Counted from the first letter of the stretch, positions 1 to 10,466 are shown. The stretch: 64,000 nucleotides of DNA from Leptothermofonsia sichuanensis E412 (GCF_019891175.1 NZ_CP072600.1:2542001-2606000); one strand, 5' to 3'. Notes: generated by a model not told the origin, from the sequence alone. Made by a program: numbers and translations.

Positions 1-2
1 AT

Positions 3-3000
3 AACAACGGGTTCATTGAAGACAACGAGATTCTACAGGTTTCAGCCAATCCCGGTGCAGCCGCAGAAATCATTACCCGGCAAATTACCCCCGGTATCTA
101 TTTTGTCCGTGTCCTGGCAGACTCAGACCAGGGAACAAACTATACCCTCACGCTGGATCTAGCACAGGCAGGGAACAGCCTTAGCGATGCCCGCCTGCTT
201 CGTTTTTTTGATGATACCCAATCTTTCTTTGGCTTCCTGGACAGCACTGCCCCAGAAGATTACTACCAGTTTGAGGTGTTTACAGACAGTAACCTCAGCC
301 TGGTTTTGAATGGCAGGAGCGATCGCGTCACCGCCCAACTGATCCAGGACTTGAATGGCAACGGTACCGTCGAAGCGGATGAAATTCTGGCAACGTCGGT
401 GAACCAGACAGGCACCCTGGTCGATACCCTCAGCCGTCCCCTGGCAGCAGGTATTTATTTTGTTCGGGTACTTGCCCCTACCCCCAATGCGTCCACCAAC
501 TACCAGATTGACCTGTCCGTCACCCGCCAGGACCAGGCAGGAAATGACCTGGCAAGTGCTCAGGAGATTGGAGTTTCTGCCATCCCCTCCCCCTTTACAG
601 GCTGGGTAGACAGCACAGACGCCAACGACTACTACCGCTTCAGTCTGCTGAATGCCAGCACAGTCAATCTCACCCTGGATTCGTTGAGTGCGGATGCCAA
701 TCTGCAACTGATTCAGGATTTGAATCAGGATGGCATTGTGGACAGCAATGAAATCCTGCGAACATCAGCCAATCCTGGTCTGGCACCGGAATCCATCAGC
801 CAGTTTTTAGAACCAGGAGACTACTTCATCCGGGTTTATGTGGGTAGCGGTAGCACCAACTATCGGCTAACCGTAGCAGCCCTGCCCGTCCTGGATCAGG
901 CAGGCAACACCCTGAATGATGCCCGGTTAATTGCCCTCAACTCGACTGCCAGTAGCTTTACAGACCGGGTTGGTAATGGAGATGAGGACTATTACCGATT
1001 TACGATTGCCGCCAATGGCACCACCTTTAACCTGCTGCTGGATGATTTGCAGGCGGATGCGATCGCCGAATTGATTCAGGATCTCAACAATGATGGCATT
1101 GTTGACGCCAATGAGGTTTTGCAAACGGCAGTCAGCATCAATCCCACAACGAAAACCCTCAACCGTGAACTGGATAGCGGCACCTACTTTGTCCGAATTG
1201 CCGCTGCCACTCCTGTCAGTACCAGCTATCGTCTCAGTGTGTCTCTGGATCGGGCAGGGAATACTCCCGACCTTGCTCGCCCGATTCCAGCCAGTGATAC
1301 CCCCCTCTTCTTCAGTGATTGGGTTGGTCCGGCAGACCCGATTGATTATTACCAGATCAGCCTGAGCAGACCCAGTGACCTGAGCCTGAGTCTGAGTGGT
1401 TTGAGCGCCGATGTCCGTTTTCGATTGCTGGATAGCTCTGGTGCCCTGATTCGGGATTCGATCCTGAACCCGGACGGCACGCGATCGCTGAACCAGACCC
1501 AGTTAACTGGCACTGGCTGGATCGAAGTGTCCTCCCTCCGTGGCAGCACCAGCTACACGCTGCAAGTAGCGGCTCCACCCGTGGATAATGCTGGCAACAG
1601 TCTTGCCAGTGCCCTTGATCTGGGTTCCCTCCGCGGTTCCCAGAACTTCAATGATTTTGTAGGCAACATCGACCCCAGGGACTACTATCGCTTTAGTCTG
1701 AATACTCCTGGCACACTCACTGCCCAACTGACGGGATTGAATGCCGATGCCAGTTTGTTTCTGATTCAAGACCGTAACAATAATGGGCAGGTAGATGGAG
1801 ATGACATTATCCAGTTCGATACCAGTCCGGGGGCGATCGCAAAATCCCTGACCCAGGTGCTGGAGACAGGCACCTACTTTATTCTCGTCCAGCAGGGAAC
1901 TACCAACGCCAATACGGATTACAGCCTGACCCTGACAGTAGACCAGGCAGGCAATACCCTGGAGGCTGCCCGGCCAATTGCTGTAGACACTGCCAATCGC
2001 AGTTTCAGCGATTTCATCAGCGAAACCGGAACCGATACCAGTGATTACTATCGGTTTAGCCTGGACAGTAACCAGACCCTCAGTCTGGCATTGACCACCT
2101 TCAACCAACGGGCTGCCGTGCAACTGATCCAGGACCGGAATGGAAACGGCATCGTTGACCCTGACGAGATTCTGCTGACCCAGGAAACCACAGGCACAGC
2201 CCCCATCTCCTTCAGTCAACCCCTGGAAGCAGGCACCTACTGGCTGCGAGTCCTGCCAACCACAGGCGACGCCAATTACACCCTGACCGTCAGCACTGGA
2301 CCGATTGACTGGTTTGGGCTAAACCTGCGCGATCTGGACGTGATCGAGCTTGCCCGGACGGCCTTTACGAATGGCGAAATTGACCACAACGAAACCCTTA
2401 CCATTCTGCGCAGTACACAGGATGGTGGCATCGTTACCCGGACAGAACTGGCAGATTTGCGTCTGCTGGTGGGTAACGGTCAGTCGTTGGGAATGCCAGA
2501 TCATGTGCGAATCCTGGCGGACCGGGTGGTGAACGGAAGCGTTGCCAATCAGTTTTTCCAGGGTGAACCACTGGGTAATCTGGCAGACAGTGGCGACTCC
2601 GCCACTCGAATGGAGTTATTGATTCGGAAATGGTTTCTGGGTCAGGATCGCCCCCTGGCCCAGTCTTCCGATGGTCAAATTACTTACACCTATCGGCTTG
2701 CCAGCGGCTCCCTGTTCCAGAATGGCATCCGCTACACCGATATCCGTCAGGGCGATCTGGCGAATGCCTATCTGCTGGCGGCACTGGCTGCCACCGCGCT
2801 GCGATCGCCCGATGTGATCCAGACAATGTTCATCGATAACGGAGATGACACCTATACCGTACGCTTTTACAACAATGGAGTAGCGGACTACGTCACCGTT
2901 GATCGCTACCTGCCTGTTACGGCAGTGGGTACCTTTGCCTACGCCGGATTCGATACCTTCTATAACGTCAGCACCAATGAACTGTGGGTTGCCCTGGCAG

Positions 3001-3425
3001 AAAAAGCCTATGCTCAGATGAACGAACTGGGCTGGCTGGGGCAGGATAACACAAACTCCTACCAGGGCATTGCCTCTGGCCTGGAAACCATTGCCGTCCA
3101 GCAAATCACCAATCGGGCAACGACCGAACGACTCCCGCTCAACCTTGCCGCTTTAGGGAGTGCCTTCAACGCAGGAGAGTTGGTATTTGTCAAATCGAAT
3201 CCTGTTACGGTGGCACCCAATATCGTCCCTGACCAGGAATATGTTGTCGTTGACTATGACTCCACGACTCAATTCGTCACCCTGTTTAACCCCTGGGGGA
3301 CGGGCGATCGCCGATTAGAAGGCAGCAGCCGTCCCGGTATTGTGACCCTGAGCGAAAGCGAGTTAATTGCCAGCTTTGCTTTCCTGTCCTTCACCCGTGA
3401 CCCATCTGCCGTTCCGCTTTTGTAA
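3..3425 (+). CDS. PPC-repeat protein with degenerate calpain-like C-terminus (5' partial)
   Basis: The reading frame is already open at the left edge, so the N-terminus lies outside the window; the first internal ATG is at 276. The visible part consists of about six and a half repeats of roughly 105-110 residues, each with a DYYRFSL-type strand motif typical of bacterial pre-peptidase C-terminal (PPC) domains. Most repeats carry a calcium-loop-like LIQDxNxxGxVDxxEIL element. From about nucleotide 2690 to 3420 it resembles a C2 (calpain) peptidase core. The usual QGxLGDCxFL site reads QGDLANAYLL, with Ala (2766-2768) in place of the catalytic Cys. The HAY motif reads QEY (3234-3242), while NPWG (from 3288) is kept. 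I see no cysteine in the visible protein. It is probably exported and acts in binding or adhesion rather than proteolysis; that role is inferred. Confidence 0.85.
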   Translation, partial: NNGFIEDNEILQVSANPGAAAEIITRQITPGIYFVRVLADSDQGTNYTLTLDLAQAGNSLSDARLLRFFDDTQSFFGFLDSTAPEDYYQFEVFTDSNLSLVLNGRSDRVTAQLIQDLNGNGTVEADEILATSVNQTGTLVDTLSRPLAAGIYFVRVLAPTPNASTNYQIDLSVTRQDQAGNDLASAQEIGVSAIPSPFTGWVDSTDANDYYRFSLLNASTVNLTLDSLSADANLQLIQDLNQDGIVDSNEILRTSANPGLAPESISQFLEPGDYFIRVYVGSGSTNYRLTVAALPVLDQAGNTLNDARLIALNSTASSFTDRVGNGDEDYYRFTIAANGTTFNLLLDDLQADAIAELIQDLNNDGIVDANEVLQTAVSINPTTKTLNRELDSGTYFVRIAAATPVSTSYRLSVSLDRAGNTPDLARPIPASDTPLFFSDWVGPADPIDYYQISLSRPSDLSLSLSGLSADVRFRLLDSSGALIRDSILNPDGTRSLNQTQLTGTGWIEVSSLRGSTSYTLQVAAPPVDNAGNSLASALDLGSLRGSQNFNDFVGNIDPRDYYRFSLNTPGTLTAQLTGLNADASLFLIQDRNNNGQVDGDDIIQFDTSPGAIAKSLTQVLETGTYFILVQQGTTNANTDYSLTLTVDQAGNTLEAARPIAVDTANRSFSDFISETGTDTSDYYRFSLDSNQTLSLALTTFNQRAAVQLIQDRNGNGIVDPDEILLTQETTGTAPISFSQPLEAGTYWLRVLPTTGDANYTLTVSTGPIDWFGLNLRDLDVIELARTAFTNGEIDHNETLTILRSTQDGGIVTRTELADLRLLVGNGQSLGMPDHVRILADRVVNGSVANQFFQGEPLGNLADSGDSATRMELLIRKWFLGQDRPLAQSSDGQITYTYRLASGSLFQNGIRYTDIRQGDLANAYLLAALAATALRSPDVIQTMFIDNGDDTYTVRFYNNGVADYVTVDRYLPVTAVGTFAYAGFDTFYNVSTNELWVALAEKAYAQMNELGWLGQDNTNSYQGIASGLETIAVQQITNRATTERLPLNLAALGSAFNAGELVFVKSNPVTVAPNIVPDQEYVVVDYDSTTQFVTLFNPWGTGDRRLEGSSRPGIVTLSESELIASFAFLSFTRDPSAVPLL

Positions 3426-3494
3426 AAAGGATTGAATGGCGCTGATCTGCGATCGCCCCTAACCCGATGGCGATGGGAGTACGGATAGTAGAAT

Positions 3495-5117
3495 TCATTG
3501 ATTCCCCTCAACCACAATCACCGGAATTGGACTGGTTTCCAGTACAGTTTGAGACACAGAACCGACTAATACATCATCCAGGGGACGATGCCCCCGTTTG
3601 CCAAGCACAATTTCTGCAACTCGATATTGTTGAGCCACTCGAACAATCGCTTCCGGCACCGAGCCTGAAACACAGAGGAACTGATGGCGAATATCTGCCA
3701 GTCGTTGACGGGTCTGCTGCCGCAAGTACTCAACCCCCTCCGGATCATCCACCCGAACGACATGCAGCACAATCACCTCGCCATCGCTGCGGCGGGCTAA
3801 CTCTGCCACTTTCAGCAGAACTTGAGTGGATAAAGGAGAGGTGTCCACGGCTGCCAGCAACACAATTCGACGGGCGATCGCAATCTTGGTCGGGTCTACC
3901 TCACCTTTTTCCAGCAATTTGGGAGCAAAGATAGGAATCGCCCAGGCTCCCAGAGGTGCCGTCACCAGAATGGAAAGGGCCGCGATCGCCAGCATGGCCT
4001 CACCGCCTGGAATGCCCTGTGCCAGGGGAATGGCTCCAATCGCCGCCTGCACCGTTGCCTTAGCTGAATTCCCCGGCAACAAAAACAGCCGCTCTTTCCA
4101 GGTCCAGTTACTGCCCAGGGTAGAGAGATACCAGCCTACCGTCCGCCCAATCAAAGTTCCGATTGCCAGAATGACCAGACCAACCAGCAGGGTATCTCCC
4201 AGGACGGACAGTTGAATACTGGCTCCCAGCAACACAAAGAGAAAGATTTCTGCCACTCCCCATAGCGTGTCAAACCCGCTGCGCAACCGGCGGGCCAATG
4301 GTGCATCCAGCTTAATTAAGAAAAAGCCCGTCGCCATCACAGCCAGATAGCCAGAGAAAACCGGGAAGGCTTCTGCCAGCACGACCAGTAACAAAGCAAA
4401 ACTGGCAGCTACCAGGGAATCCTGGGTAGCATTCTGGGTCCAGTTTTGTTTTGCCAGCAGAGATACCAACCCCTGTGCCATCAACCAACCAATTAAAATG
4501 CCCAGCCCAATCTGAAGCACGACTTGAATGGGCAATAGCTGCCAGGCACTTACGCTAATGCCCCCAGGAAGGATGATTTCCGTGGTGCTTCCCTGAGTCA
4601 GAAAGGCGAGCAACAGACTGAAAACCAGCAGCAACAGCACGTCTGACAGCGCGCTACCCGTTAAAATGGCATCGGGAATCCCTTTCGTCACCCCCCAGCC
4701 CAAACTTTTGAGCCGCAGCATGGCAGGTACAATTACCGCGGGCGACTCTGCCCCAAGAATACAGCCCAGCAACAGCCCCGTTGCAAAATCAAATTGCAAT
4801 AACCAGATGGCAGCCAGGGCAACCGCGATCGCCTCACAGCTTGCTGGCAGAAACCCTAACCGCAGAGCCACTGTTCCCTGCTGGGATAGCTTTTCCCGAT
4901 CAAGCCCCAGTCCAGCTTTCATCAAAATCACCATCACGGCAATTACCCGCAGGGAGTTAGCAGATGCCAGTACCTCAGGGCTGATGGTATGACTGACCTG
5001 GGGACCCAACACAATTCCAACCAGCACCATACCCACCAGGGCTGGAACTTTTAAGCGACGGGCAATTTGCCCGCCAAAGAACCCCATCAACAGGATCCAG
5101 AGAATGCTTTCTAACAT
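3495..5117 (-). CDS. CPA2-family cation/proton antiporter with C-terminal UspA-like domain
   Basis: A 540-residue membrane protein when started at ATG 5117 (MLESILWILLMGFFGG); an upstream in-frame extension to 5222 looks non-coding. About 12 hydrophobic segments cover residues 1-400. The region ILGAESPAVIVPAM resembles the central part of KefB/GerN/NapA-type antiporters. The last ~130 residues (VVLLAAVDTSPLSTQVLLKVAEL ... IVLGKRGHRP, then VGSVSQTVLETSPIPVIVV) form a universal-stress-protein fold with a G-x9-GS-type nucleotide loop. It likely exchanges Na+ or K+ for H+ at the plasma membrane, with the Usp domain as a cytosolic sensor. The ion is not deducible. It converges on the PPC gene with a 70-bp spacer. 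Confidence 0.85.
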   Translation of the reverse strand: MLESILWILLMGFFGGQIARRLKVPALVGMVLVGIVLGPQVSHTISPEVLASANSLRVIAVMVILMKAGLGLDREKLSQQGTVALRLGFLPASCEAIAVALAAIWLLQFDFATGLLLGCILGAESPAVIVPAMLRLKSLGWGVTKGIPDAILTGSALSDVLLLLVFSLLLAFLTQGSTTEIILPGGISVSAWQLLPIQVVLQIGLGILIGWLMAQGLVSLLAKQNWTQNATQDSLVAASFALLLVVLAEAFPVFSGYLAVMATGFFLIKLDAPLARRLRSGFDTLWGVAEIFLFVLLGASIQLSVLGDTLLVGLVILAIGTLIGRTVGWYLSTLGSNWTWKERLFLLPGNSAKATVQAAIGAIPLAQGIPGGEAMLAIAALSILVTAPLGAWAIPIFAPKLLEKGEVDPTKIAIARRIVLLAAVDTSPLSTQVLLKVAELARRSDGEVIVLHVVRVDDPEGVEYLRQQTRQRLADIRHQFLCVSGSVPEAIVRVAQQYRVAEIVLGKRGHRPLDDVLVGSVSQTVLETSPIPVIVVEGNQ

Positions 5118-5734
5118 CACGCTATGCAGATAAACAATTTGGACTGGTTTATAGCGGTTTTGAATCCAGCAAGGTATGTATCGCTGTAGACCTTGAGTCA
5201 AACAGGCTGAGACATACCTCACCCAGAACAGAAATGCTACAGTGGCGTAACCTGCTGATGGAAGTGGGTAAAGACAAAAACAGCCCTACTCTTCCGCCGC
5301 AAGTCGGAACAGTAGGAGCCATCATCCTCCTGAGCAGAGGTTTCCTGATAAAGAAACGAAACCCAATATTCAGAAGGCAGTTATGGCGAGCTCCATCGCC
5401 TGTAAGCAATCTTAATATTCTGACTGAGTGTATCTCAGAGGCGGCTAAAAAACAAGTTCTCTGGCAGGCCTCGGAGGTTTTCAAAACCTCCGAGGTCTAT
5501 GAAATTCTATTCAGTTCATGACGGCGGCGATCGCAGTCGCTCCTGATGTTGCAGTTGTCAGGTACTCCTGTCCATCCCCGGTTTTAGACCTGAAACAAAA
5601 TATGACCTGAGTATGACAAAAAACGCAACCATTTGATTGACAAAAAGCTTTTTATGGGTTGTTTATTCAGCAAAGTCTCCAGGCAAATAGAGAGTTAAAA
5701 CGCTCTGAATTGTTAAGAACAAGCGGGCTAAATG
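5118..5734. other. Non-coding gap
   Basis: I see no convincing gene here; a 95-codon ORF at 5234-5521 has no family resemblance and probably is noise. The stretch holds the perfect inverted repeat at 5469-5495 and scattered HIP1-like octamers (around 5527). The promoter for the antiporter should lie near 5120-5220, but no clear boxes stand out. Confidence 0.5.
5469..5495. repeat. Perfect 13-bp inverted repeat with 1-nt centre
   Basis: The arm CCTCGGAGGTTTT is followed by C and its exact complement AAAACCTCCGAGG. It lies in a non-coding gap about 350 bp upstream of the antiporter start. The form (tight hairpin, no T-run) suggests a dispersed palindromic element rather than a terminator. Confidence 0.85.
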
Positions 5735-5917
5735 TTAAGCTATTTTTGCACTTCTAGACAACGATAGTACCTCAAAGGCGAGGTTCTCACAAAAGACTTG
5801 CAGATGCCGTTTGTCTTTCGGGTTAATCCATTGACGTAGCTGGTCTTGTAGTTGACCATAGAAATGGGAGCATAGGATGACTTTTTGTGCGGAAAACTTA
5901 AGCCTCTCATGCGGCAC
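5735..5917 (-). pseudogene. N-terminal scrap of a transposase
   Basis: A 60-codon ORF begins MPHERLKFSAQ and contains HFYGQLQDQLRQWINPKDKRHLQ, which I recognise as the start of a family of cyanobacterial transposases. After FCENLAFEVLS the sequence departs from that family and stops, so only an N-terminal fragment survives. No terminal inverted repeats were found nearby. The assignment rests on recall of the family and is tentative. Confidence 0.4.
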
Positions 5918-6031
5918 CCTCTCTTGTCATCATCTGCTTGATGAAACTGCCTTTAGAAGGAGTATTCCAGGCTTTTCTGCACCACTAAGCGGCGTTGCAA
6001 TCCAGGCTGATCATCATAATTCCAAAAAACT

Positions 6032-6736
6032 ATGGATCTACAAGGAACCTGGCAAGGGCATAAAATCGAGATTTCGAGTCATCTGTCTCCAAAATATCTG
6101 TTTTTTGCATCTGACGCATTAGTTAAAGTCGATGATAAGGAAGTTGCTCGATTTGGCGGATTTTTTCTTAGAAAACGTGTTTTAGTAAGTACATTCGATC
6201 ATCAGGGAGAAACGATTCCAATTGAAATTAAACTAAAGAGTGGTTTATTCTTACCAAGCTATCTCATCAGGATTAATGAAGAAATTTTTATGCAGGGTTA
6301 TTGCAGTCCCGAAAACATTAGTAGGATGCGAATCTACTTTGGTGTAATTGGATTCGTGCGTGTTAATAACTTAATCTTGCTGGCTTTCCCACGATACAGA
6401 GATATGATATCCCGGATATATGATGATCCATATGAGTATGTGGTTGGCCTGATAGGAGAGGCCATCTTTGGAGCATTATTTCTATATTTTGCGATTTCAT
6501 TAAAAAGTTTACTCCTTAATTCCCTGCATTTTATTAGTGGAATTTTGTATATTTTGATCGGTATTATGATTGTTACAACTCCGCGTTTAATGGCTGAATT
6601 TATGCAAGGAACATGCATGGGAAGTTTTTCCTGCCTGCTTAGATTTGGCTTACTACGTCTTTTGTTTATCTGGCTCTTTGCCTATTTGCTGGCAAATTGC
6701 AAACAACTATCTCAAGAACTAAGAAACCGCCCATAA
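6032..6736 (+). CDS. Orphan membrane protein, AT-rich
   Basis: This 234-residue protein starts MDLQGTWQGHKIEISSHLS. Residues 1-120 look like a soluble beta-rich region (VDDKEVARFGGFFL, THFDHQGETIPIEIKL-like strands). The C-terminal half carries hydrophobic stretches at roughly 100-116, 139-160, 165-185 and 200-222. I do not recognise a family. It is visibly richer in A/T than the neighbouring genes (many aaa, att and tat codons) and sits between a transposase scrap and a hairpin repeat, which suggests acquisition by transfer. No operon partner. Confidence 0.6.
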   Translation: MDLQGTWQGHKIEISSHLSPKYLFFASDALVKVDDKEVARFGGFFLRKRVLVSTFDHQGETIPIEIKLKSGLFLPSYLIRINEEIFMQGYCSPENISRMRIYFGVIGFVRVNNLILLAFPRYRDMISRIYDDPYEYVVGLIGEAIFGALFLYFAISLKSLLLNSLHFISGILYILIGIMIVTTPRLMAEFMQGTCMGSFSCLLRFGLLRLLFIWLFAYLLANCKQLSQELRNRP

Positions 6737-6777
6737 ATATTACATGGTCTTAAAATGGGGCCTTAAAAAAGGGTTAA

Positions 6778-6831
6778 AGATCTCCAACTTCTCAGAGAAG
6801 TTGGAGATCTGATTCGAGAAGTTGGAGATCT
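6778..6831. repeat. Hairpin plus third copy of a 16-nt arm
   Basis: AGATCTCCAACTTCTC (6778-6793) and its exact complement GAGAAGTTGGAGATCT (6795-6810) form a perfect 16-bp stem with a 1-nt loop. A second copy of the right arm follows at 6816-6831. It may stop transcription of the upstream orphan gene, but there is no T-tract. Confidence 0.8.
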
Positions 6832-7022
6832 GAGCGATCGCATTTGGCTTAATTCAGTGACATTCAAATTTGGTTAATCCATAATTATTTCTCTATGGAA
6901 CCCCCAGCCATTTGCCGGATGGCGGCCTTTTCACAGGATACATGGTAATTCCCACAGCCCTTACGTTAGAATAGTGGGCTGAAATATGATTTAGTTTTCT
7001 GTGACTTAAGTTTTCTGGGAAT

Positions 7023-7337
7023 ATGCTGGAGGTTGGGTTGTCAAAATTTATCTTAAAGGTTCTCTGGTTAGATGAGAACGTCGCGCTGGCAGTGGATCAG
7101 GTCGTTGGCAAGGGCACCAGTCCCCTGACTTCTTACTTTTTCTGGCCCCGCAATGATGCCTGGGAACAGCTTAAGAATGAGCTAGAAGCCAAGCACTGGA
7201 TTTCTGAGATCGACCGGGTGGAGTTGTTAAATAAGGCAACCGAGGTCATCAATTACTGGCAGGAAGAGGGTAAACGGCGCCCAATGGCAGAGGCGCAGGC
7301 CAGGTTCCCGGAAGTTACCTTTACAGGTAGCGCCTAG
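7023..7337 (+). CDS. 30S ribosomal protein PSRP-3 (Ycf65-like)
   Basis: The 104-residue product carries the strongly conserved core [20 protein letters not shown] followed by [20 protein letters not shown], diagnostic of plastid-specific ribosomal protein 3 / Ycf65. This protein is found in cyanobacteria and plastids and associates with the small ribosomal subunit. Length matches the family. The start ATG 7023 gives the short variable N-terminus MLEVGL before the conserved block. It is monocistronic, with a rho-independent terminator about 50 bp downstream. Confidence 0.93.
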   Translation: MLEVGLSKFILKVLWLDENVALAVDQVVGKGTSPLTSYFFWPRNDAWEQLKNELEAKHWISEIDRVELLNKATEVINYWQEEGKRRPMAEAQARFPEVTFTGSA

Positions 7338-7638
7338 TGGCTGAGTGACCAGGCACAGGTCAGGATTTAGAATTTCTACCTATCCAACCGCCCTAACTTG
7401 CAATGGTAAAGTTAGGGCGGGTTTGTTATTAAGCTGATTCCTGGTTCCCGTGTCTCCAGGCAGGCAGGGGAACCTGCACCGTAACCTGATAGCAATCATG
7501 TGAGATGTGTGCCATCACTCTGCCATATGACCAAAGGTATTTGAGTCTTGGGACATGATTTGCTACGGTTTATTACAGCGAATTGCTTACTCTTAACATT
7601 TCGTGTATTCAAGAACGTTCCTATAGGCAGGTAGCTTC
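7338..7638 (+). other. Spacer between PSRP-3 and glgB
   Basis: It contains the PSRP-3 terminator and then about 210 bp that should hold the glgB promoter. No gene is visible. I could not pick out a promoter with confidence. Confidence 0.5.
7388..7430 (+). terminator. Rho-independent terminator after PSRP-3
   Basis: CCGCCCTAACTT (7388-7399) pairs perfectly with AAGTTAGGGCGG (7409-7420) across a 9-nt loop and is followed by a T-rich tail (GTTTGTTATT). Confidence 0.85.
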
Positions 7639-9942
7639 ATGACGATGACCATTACCCCTGATCAGGTAGAGCGGATTGTTTGGAATCAGCACCACGATCC
7701 GTTTGAAGTGCTGGGTTCCCATCAGATAGAACAGGATGGCAAAACAGTCTGGGTAGTGAGAGCTTACCAGCCGACAGCAGAGGCGGTCTGGGTTGTTTGT
7801 CCAGAACTGCGCACGGAGTACCCAATGCAGTCTGTTCATCATCCCCACTTCTTTGAGTGCATCCTTGAAATTCCTGAGCTGTCAAATTATCAGCTACGGA
7901 TTAAGGAGGGTGAGCATGAGCGTGTGATCTACGATCCCTATGCGTTTCGCTCTCCTTACCTGACGGACTTTGATATTCATTTATTTGCCGAAGGAAATCA
8001 TCACCGTATCTATGAAAAACTGGGTGCCCATCTGACTGAGGTAAATGGGGTCAAAGGGGTCTACTTTGCAGTCTGGGCACCCAATGCTCGCAATGTCTCT
8101 GTACTGGGAGATTTTAACCACTGGGATGGGCGGAAACACCAGATGCAGAAGATTGGGAATGGAATCTGGAATTTGTTCATTCCTGAAGTAGGCGTGGGCG
8201 ATCGCTACAAGTACGAGATTAAGAACTACGAAGGGCACATTTACGAAAAATCAGACCCCTACGGGTTTCAGCAGGAAGCACGGCCCAAAACCGCTTCGAT
8301 TGTTACGGATCTGAACACCTACACCTGGACCGACGAAGACTGGATGGAACAGCGTCGCCATACCGATCCTCTGACCCAGCCCATCTCTGTCTATGAGGTC
8401 CATTTGGGTTCCTGGATGCACGCCTCTTCAGCAGAACCCGCCAGACTCCCCAACGGTGAAGAAGAGCCCGTGGTCATTGTCTCAGAACTCAAACCTGGCG
8501 CACGGTTTCTAACCTACCGGGAACTGGCAGCTAAGCTGATTCCCTACGTCAAAGAATTAGGGTTTACCCACATTGAACTGCTGCCGATCGCGGAACATCC
8601 CTTTGATGGTTCCTGGGGCTACCAGGTCATCGGGCATTATGCCTGCACCTCTCGCTACGGCTCCCCTCAGGACTTTATGTATTTTGTGGACCAGTGCCAC
8701 AAAAATGGGATCGGAGTGATTGTGGACTGGGTACCGGGACACTTTCCCAAGGACGGTCACGGACTGGCATTCTTTGATGGCACCCATCTGTACGAACACG
8801 CCGACCCCCGCAAGGGCGAGCATAAGGAATGGGGAACCCTGGTCTTCAATTACTCCCGCAACGAAGTCCGTAACTACCTGGTCGCCAACGCACTCTTCTG
8901 GTTTGATAAGTACCACATTGACGGTATTCGGGTCGATGCAGTTGCATCCATGCTTTACCTGGACTATTGCCGCAAAGAAGGGGAATGGGTGACCAACCAG
9001 TACGGTGGTCGGGAAAACATTGAAGCCGCCGACTTTCTGCGCCAGATGAACCACGTCATCTTCAGTTATTTCCCTGGCGTTCTCTCGATCGCAGAAGAAT
9101 CCACCTCCTGGCCTATGGTTTCCTGGCCCACCTATGTGGGTGGGTTAGGCTTCAATCTGAAGTGGAACATGGGCTGGATGCATGACATCCTGGACTACTT
9201 CCATATGGACCCCTGGTTCCGTCAGTTCCATCAGAACAACATCACCTTCAGCATCTGGTATAACCACAGCGAAAACTTTATGCTGGCACTCTCCCACGAT
9301 GAAGTGGTGCATGGAAAAAGTCCCATGATTGGCAAGATGCCGGGAGACGAATGGCAAAAGTTTGCCAATCTCCGCTGTCTCTTTGCCTATATGTATGCCC
9401 ACCCTGGTAAGAAAACCCTGTTCATGAGTATGGAGTTTGGCCAGTGGAGTGAGTGGAATGTGTGGGGCGATCTGGAATGGCATCTGCTCCAGTACGAACC
9501 GCATCAGAAGCTGAAGCACTTCATGTCAGTCCTGAACCGTCTCTACCGCAGTGAACCAGCCCTCTATTCCCAGGATTTTGGTCAGGAAGGGTTTGAATGG
9601 ATCGACTGTAGCGATAACCGCCACAGTGTGGTTTCTTTTATTCGCAGAGCAAAAGACCCCGATGATTTTATTGTGACAGTCTGTAACTTCACCCCCCAAC
9701 CCCACTCCCATTATCGGGTTGGGGTGCCGGAGCGGGGTTTTTACACCGAACTACTGAACACGGATTCCCGCGAGTACTGGGGCAGTAATATGGGCAACTT
9801 GGGCGGCAAGTGGACAGATGACTGGGCTTACCATAACCGTCCCTACTCCATCGATCTGTGCTTGCCGCCCCTGGCAACGCTGATTTTGAAACTGGATCGT
9901 GAGAAAAAAGCCGCAGCAGAGAAAAATACAATCGATCAATAA
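7639..9942 (+). CDS. glgB: 1,4-alpha-glucan branching enzyme
   Basis: A 767-residue GH13 enzyme that makes alpha-1,6 branches in glycogen. The N-terminal carbohydrate-binding module begins with [12 protein letters not shown] second CBM48-like part ([19 protein letters not shown]) follows, then the catalytic barrel. All four conserved regions are visible: [10 protein letters not shown] (I), [15 protein letters not shown] with the nucleophile Asp (II), IAEESTSWP with the acid/base Glu (III) and [10 protein letters not shown] with the transition-state Asp (IV). Length is normal for bacterial GlgB. The start ATG 7639 ([14 protein letters not shown]) fits the family. The 3' end overlaps the convergent pilin-like gene by 7 bp. 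Confidence 0.97.
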   Translation: MTMTITPDQVERIVWNQHHDPFEVLGSHQIEQDGKTVWVVRAYQPTAEAVWVVCPELRTEYPMQSVHHPHFFECILEIPELSNYQLRIKEGEHERVIYDPYAFRSPYLTDFDIHLFAEGNHHRIYEKLGAHLTEVNGVKGVYFAVWAPNARNVSVLGDFNHWDGRKHQMQKIGNGIWNLFIPEVGVGDRYKYEIKNYEGHIYEKSDPYGFQQEARPKTASIVTDLNTYTWTDEDWMEQRRHTDPLTQPISVYEVHLGSWMHASSAEPARLPNGEEEPVVIVSELKPGARFLTYRELAAKLIPYVKELGFTHIELLPIAEHPFDGSWGYQVIGHYACTSRYGSPQDFMYFVDQCHKNGIGVIVDWVPGHFPKDGHGLAFFDGTHLYEHADPRKGEHKEWGTLVFNYSRNEVRNYLVANALFWFDKYHIDGIRVDAVASMLYLDYCRKEGEWVTNQYGGRENIEAADFLRQMNHVIFSYFPGVLSIAEESTSWPMVSWPTYVGGLGFNLKWNMGWMHDILDYFHMDPWFRQFHQNNITFSIWYNHSENFMLALSHDEVVHGKSPMIGKMPGDEWQKFANLRCLFAYMYAHPGKKTLFMSMEFGQWSEWNVWGDLEWHLLQYEPHQKLKHFMSVLNRLYRSEPALYSQDFGQEGFEWIDCSDNRHSVVSFIRRAKDPDDFIVTVCNFTPQPHSHYRVGVPERGFYTELLNTDSREYWGSNMGNLGGKWTDDWAYHNRPYSIDLCLPPLATLILKLDREKKAAAEKNTIDQ

Positions 9943-10466
9943 CAGAATCTGCCGCTGCTATCTGGTCTTGAGCGATCTTCTCCTTTGCGCACAGCCCCAA
10001 TTAGCGTCGATACGATGACGCAACGCCTGGTTTTTCCTCCCGCTTTAGTGGCCAGGGTAATCCTGCCAAGCTGCCCTCTGACATTTCCATTTTCGTTAAA
10101 TTGGACCCGGCGAACTCCCCCGGCCAGTTGCAGGGTAGTTTCCGAGTCCAATTCAACATCTGGATCCAGATCGTTCCAGACGACACTGGCGGCATTCACA
10201 CTAATCGGATGGATGGTCCACTGAACTTTTCCATTCAAAGTACGAAAACTGGCCTGGTGAGCCACATGCAGCCGTCGCGCTGTCGTCTGGGCATCCCGAA
10301 TTGCCTGATAGACCTGATCCTGAGCCTGGTTGAGTCGCAGCCTTGCCAGCAAGGCATTCCAACCAGGTGCCATTATGGCTGCCAGAATTCCGATCGCCAG
10401 AATAATGATGCTGATCTCCAGCAGCGTAAATCCCTGAATGTACTCATGGGAACGAAACCGCTGCAA
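9936..10466 (-). CDS. Type IV pilin-like / GspH-type prepilin
   Basis: The product carries a class III prepilin leader: a short basic N-terminus, then G followed by [20 protein letters not shown], with cleavage after Gly and Glu at mature position 5. The rest ([27 protein letters not shown]) matches minor pseudopilins of the GspH/FimT group. No ATG lies close to the leader. TTG 10464-10466 gives an 11-residue leader ([11 protein letters not shown] + G). The alternative ATG at 10589 would give a ~52-residue leader encoded mostly by a dispersed repeat (10484-10580). Mature length is about 165 residues. It would be processed by PilD and act in pilus or secretion pseudopilus assembly. Confidence 0.75.
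   Translation of the reverse strand: MQRFRSHEYIQGFTLLEISIIILAIGILAAIMAPGWNALLARLRLNQAQDQVYQAIRDAQTTARRLHVAHQASFRTLNGKVQWTIHPISVNAASVVWNDLDPDVELDSETTLQLAGGVRRVQFNENGNVRGQLGRITLATKAGGKTRRCVIVSTLIGAVRKGEDRSRPDSSGRFCY

Noticed and set aside
159-707. 182-codon ORF on the minus strand inside the PPC gene
   Set aside because: Shadow of the plus-strand PPC repeats; no domain and no ribosome-binding site. Similar antisense ORFs at 1503-2219 and 2616-3104 are rejected for the same reason.
5234-5521. 95-codon ORF upstream of the antiporter
   Set aside because: It runs through a perfect inverted repeat, shows no family resemblance and has no good ribosome-binding site.
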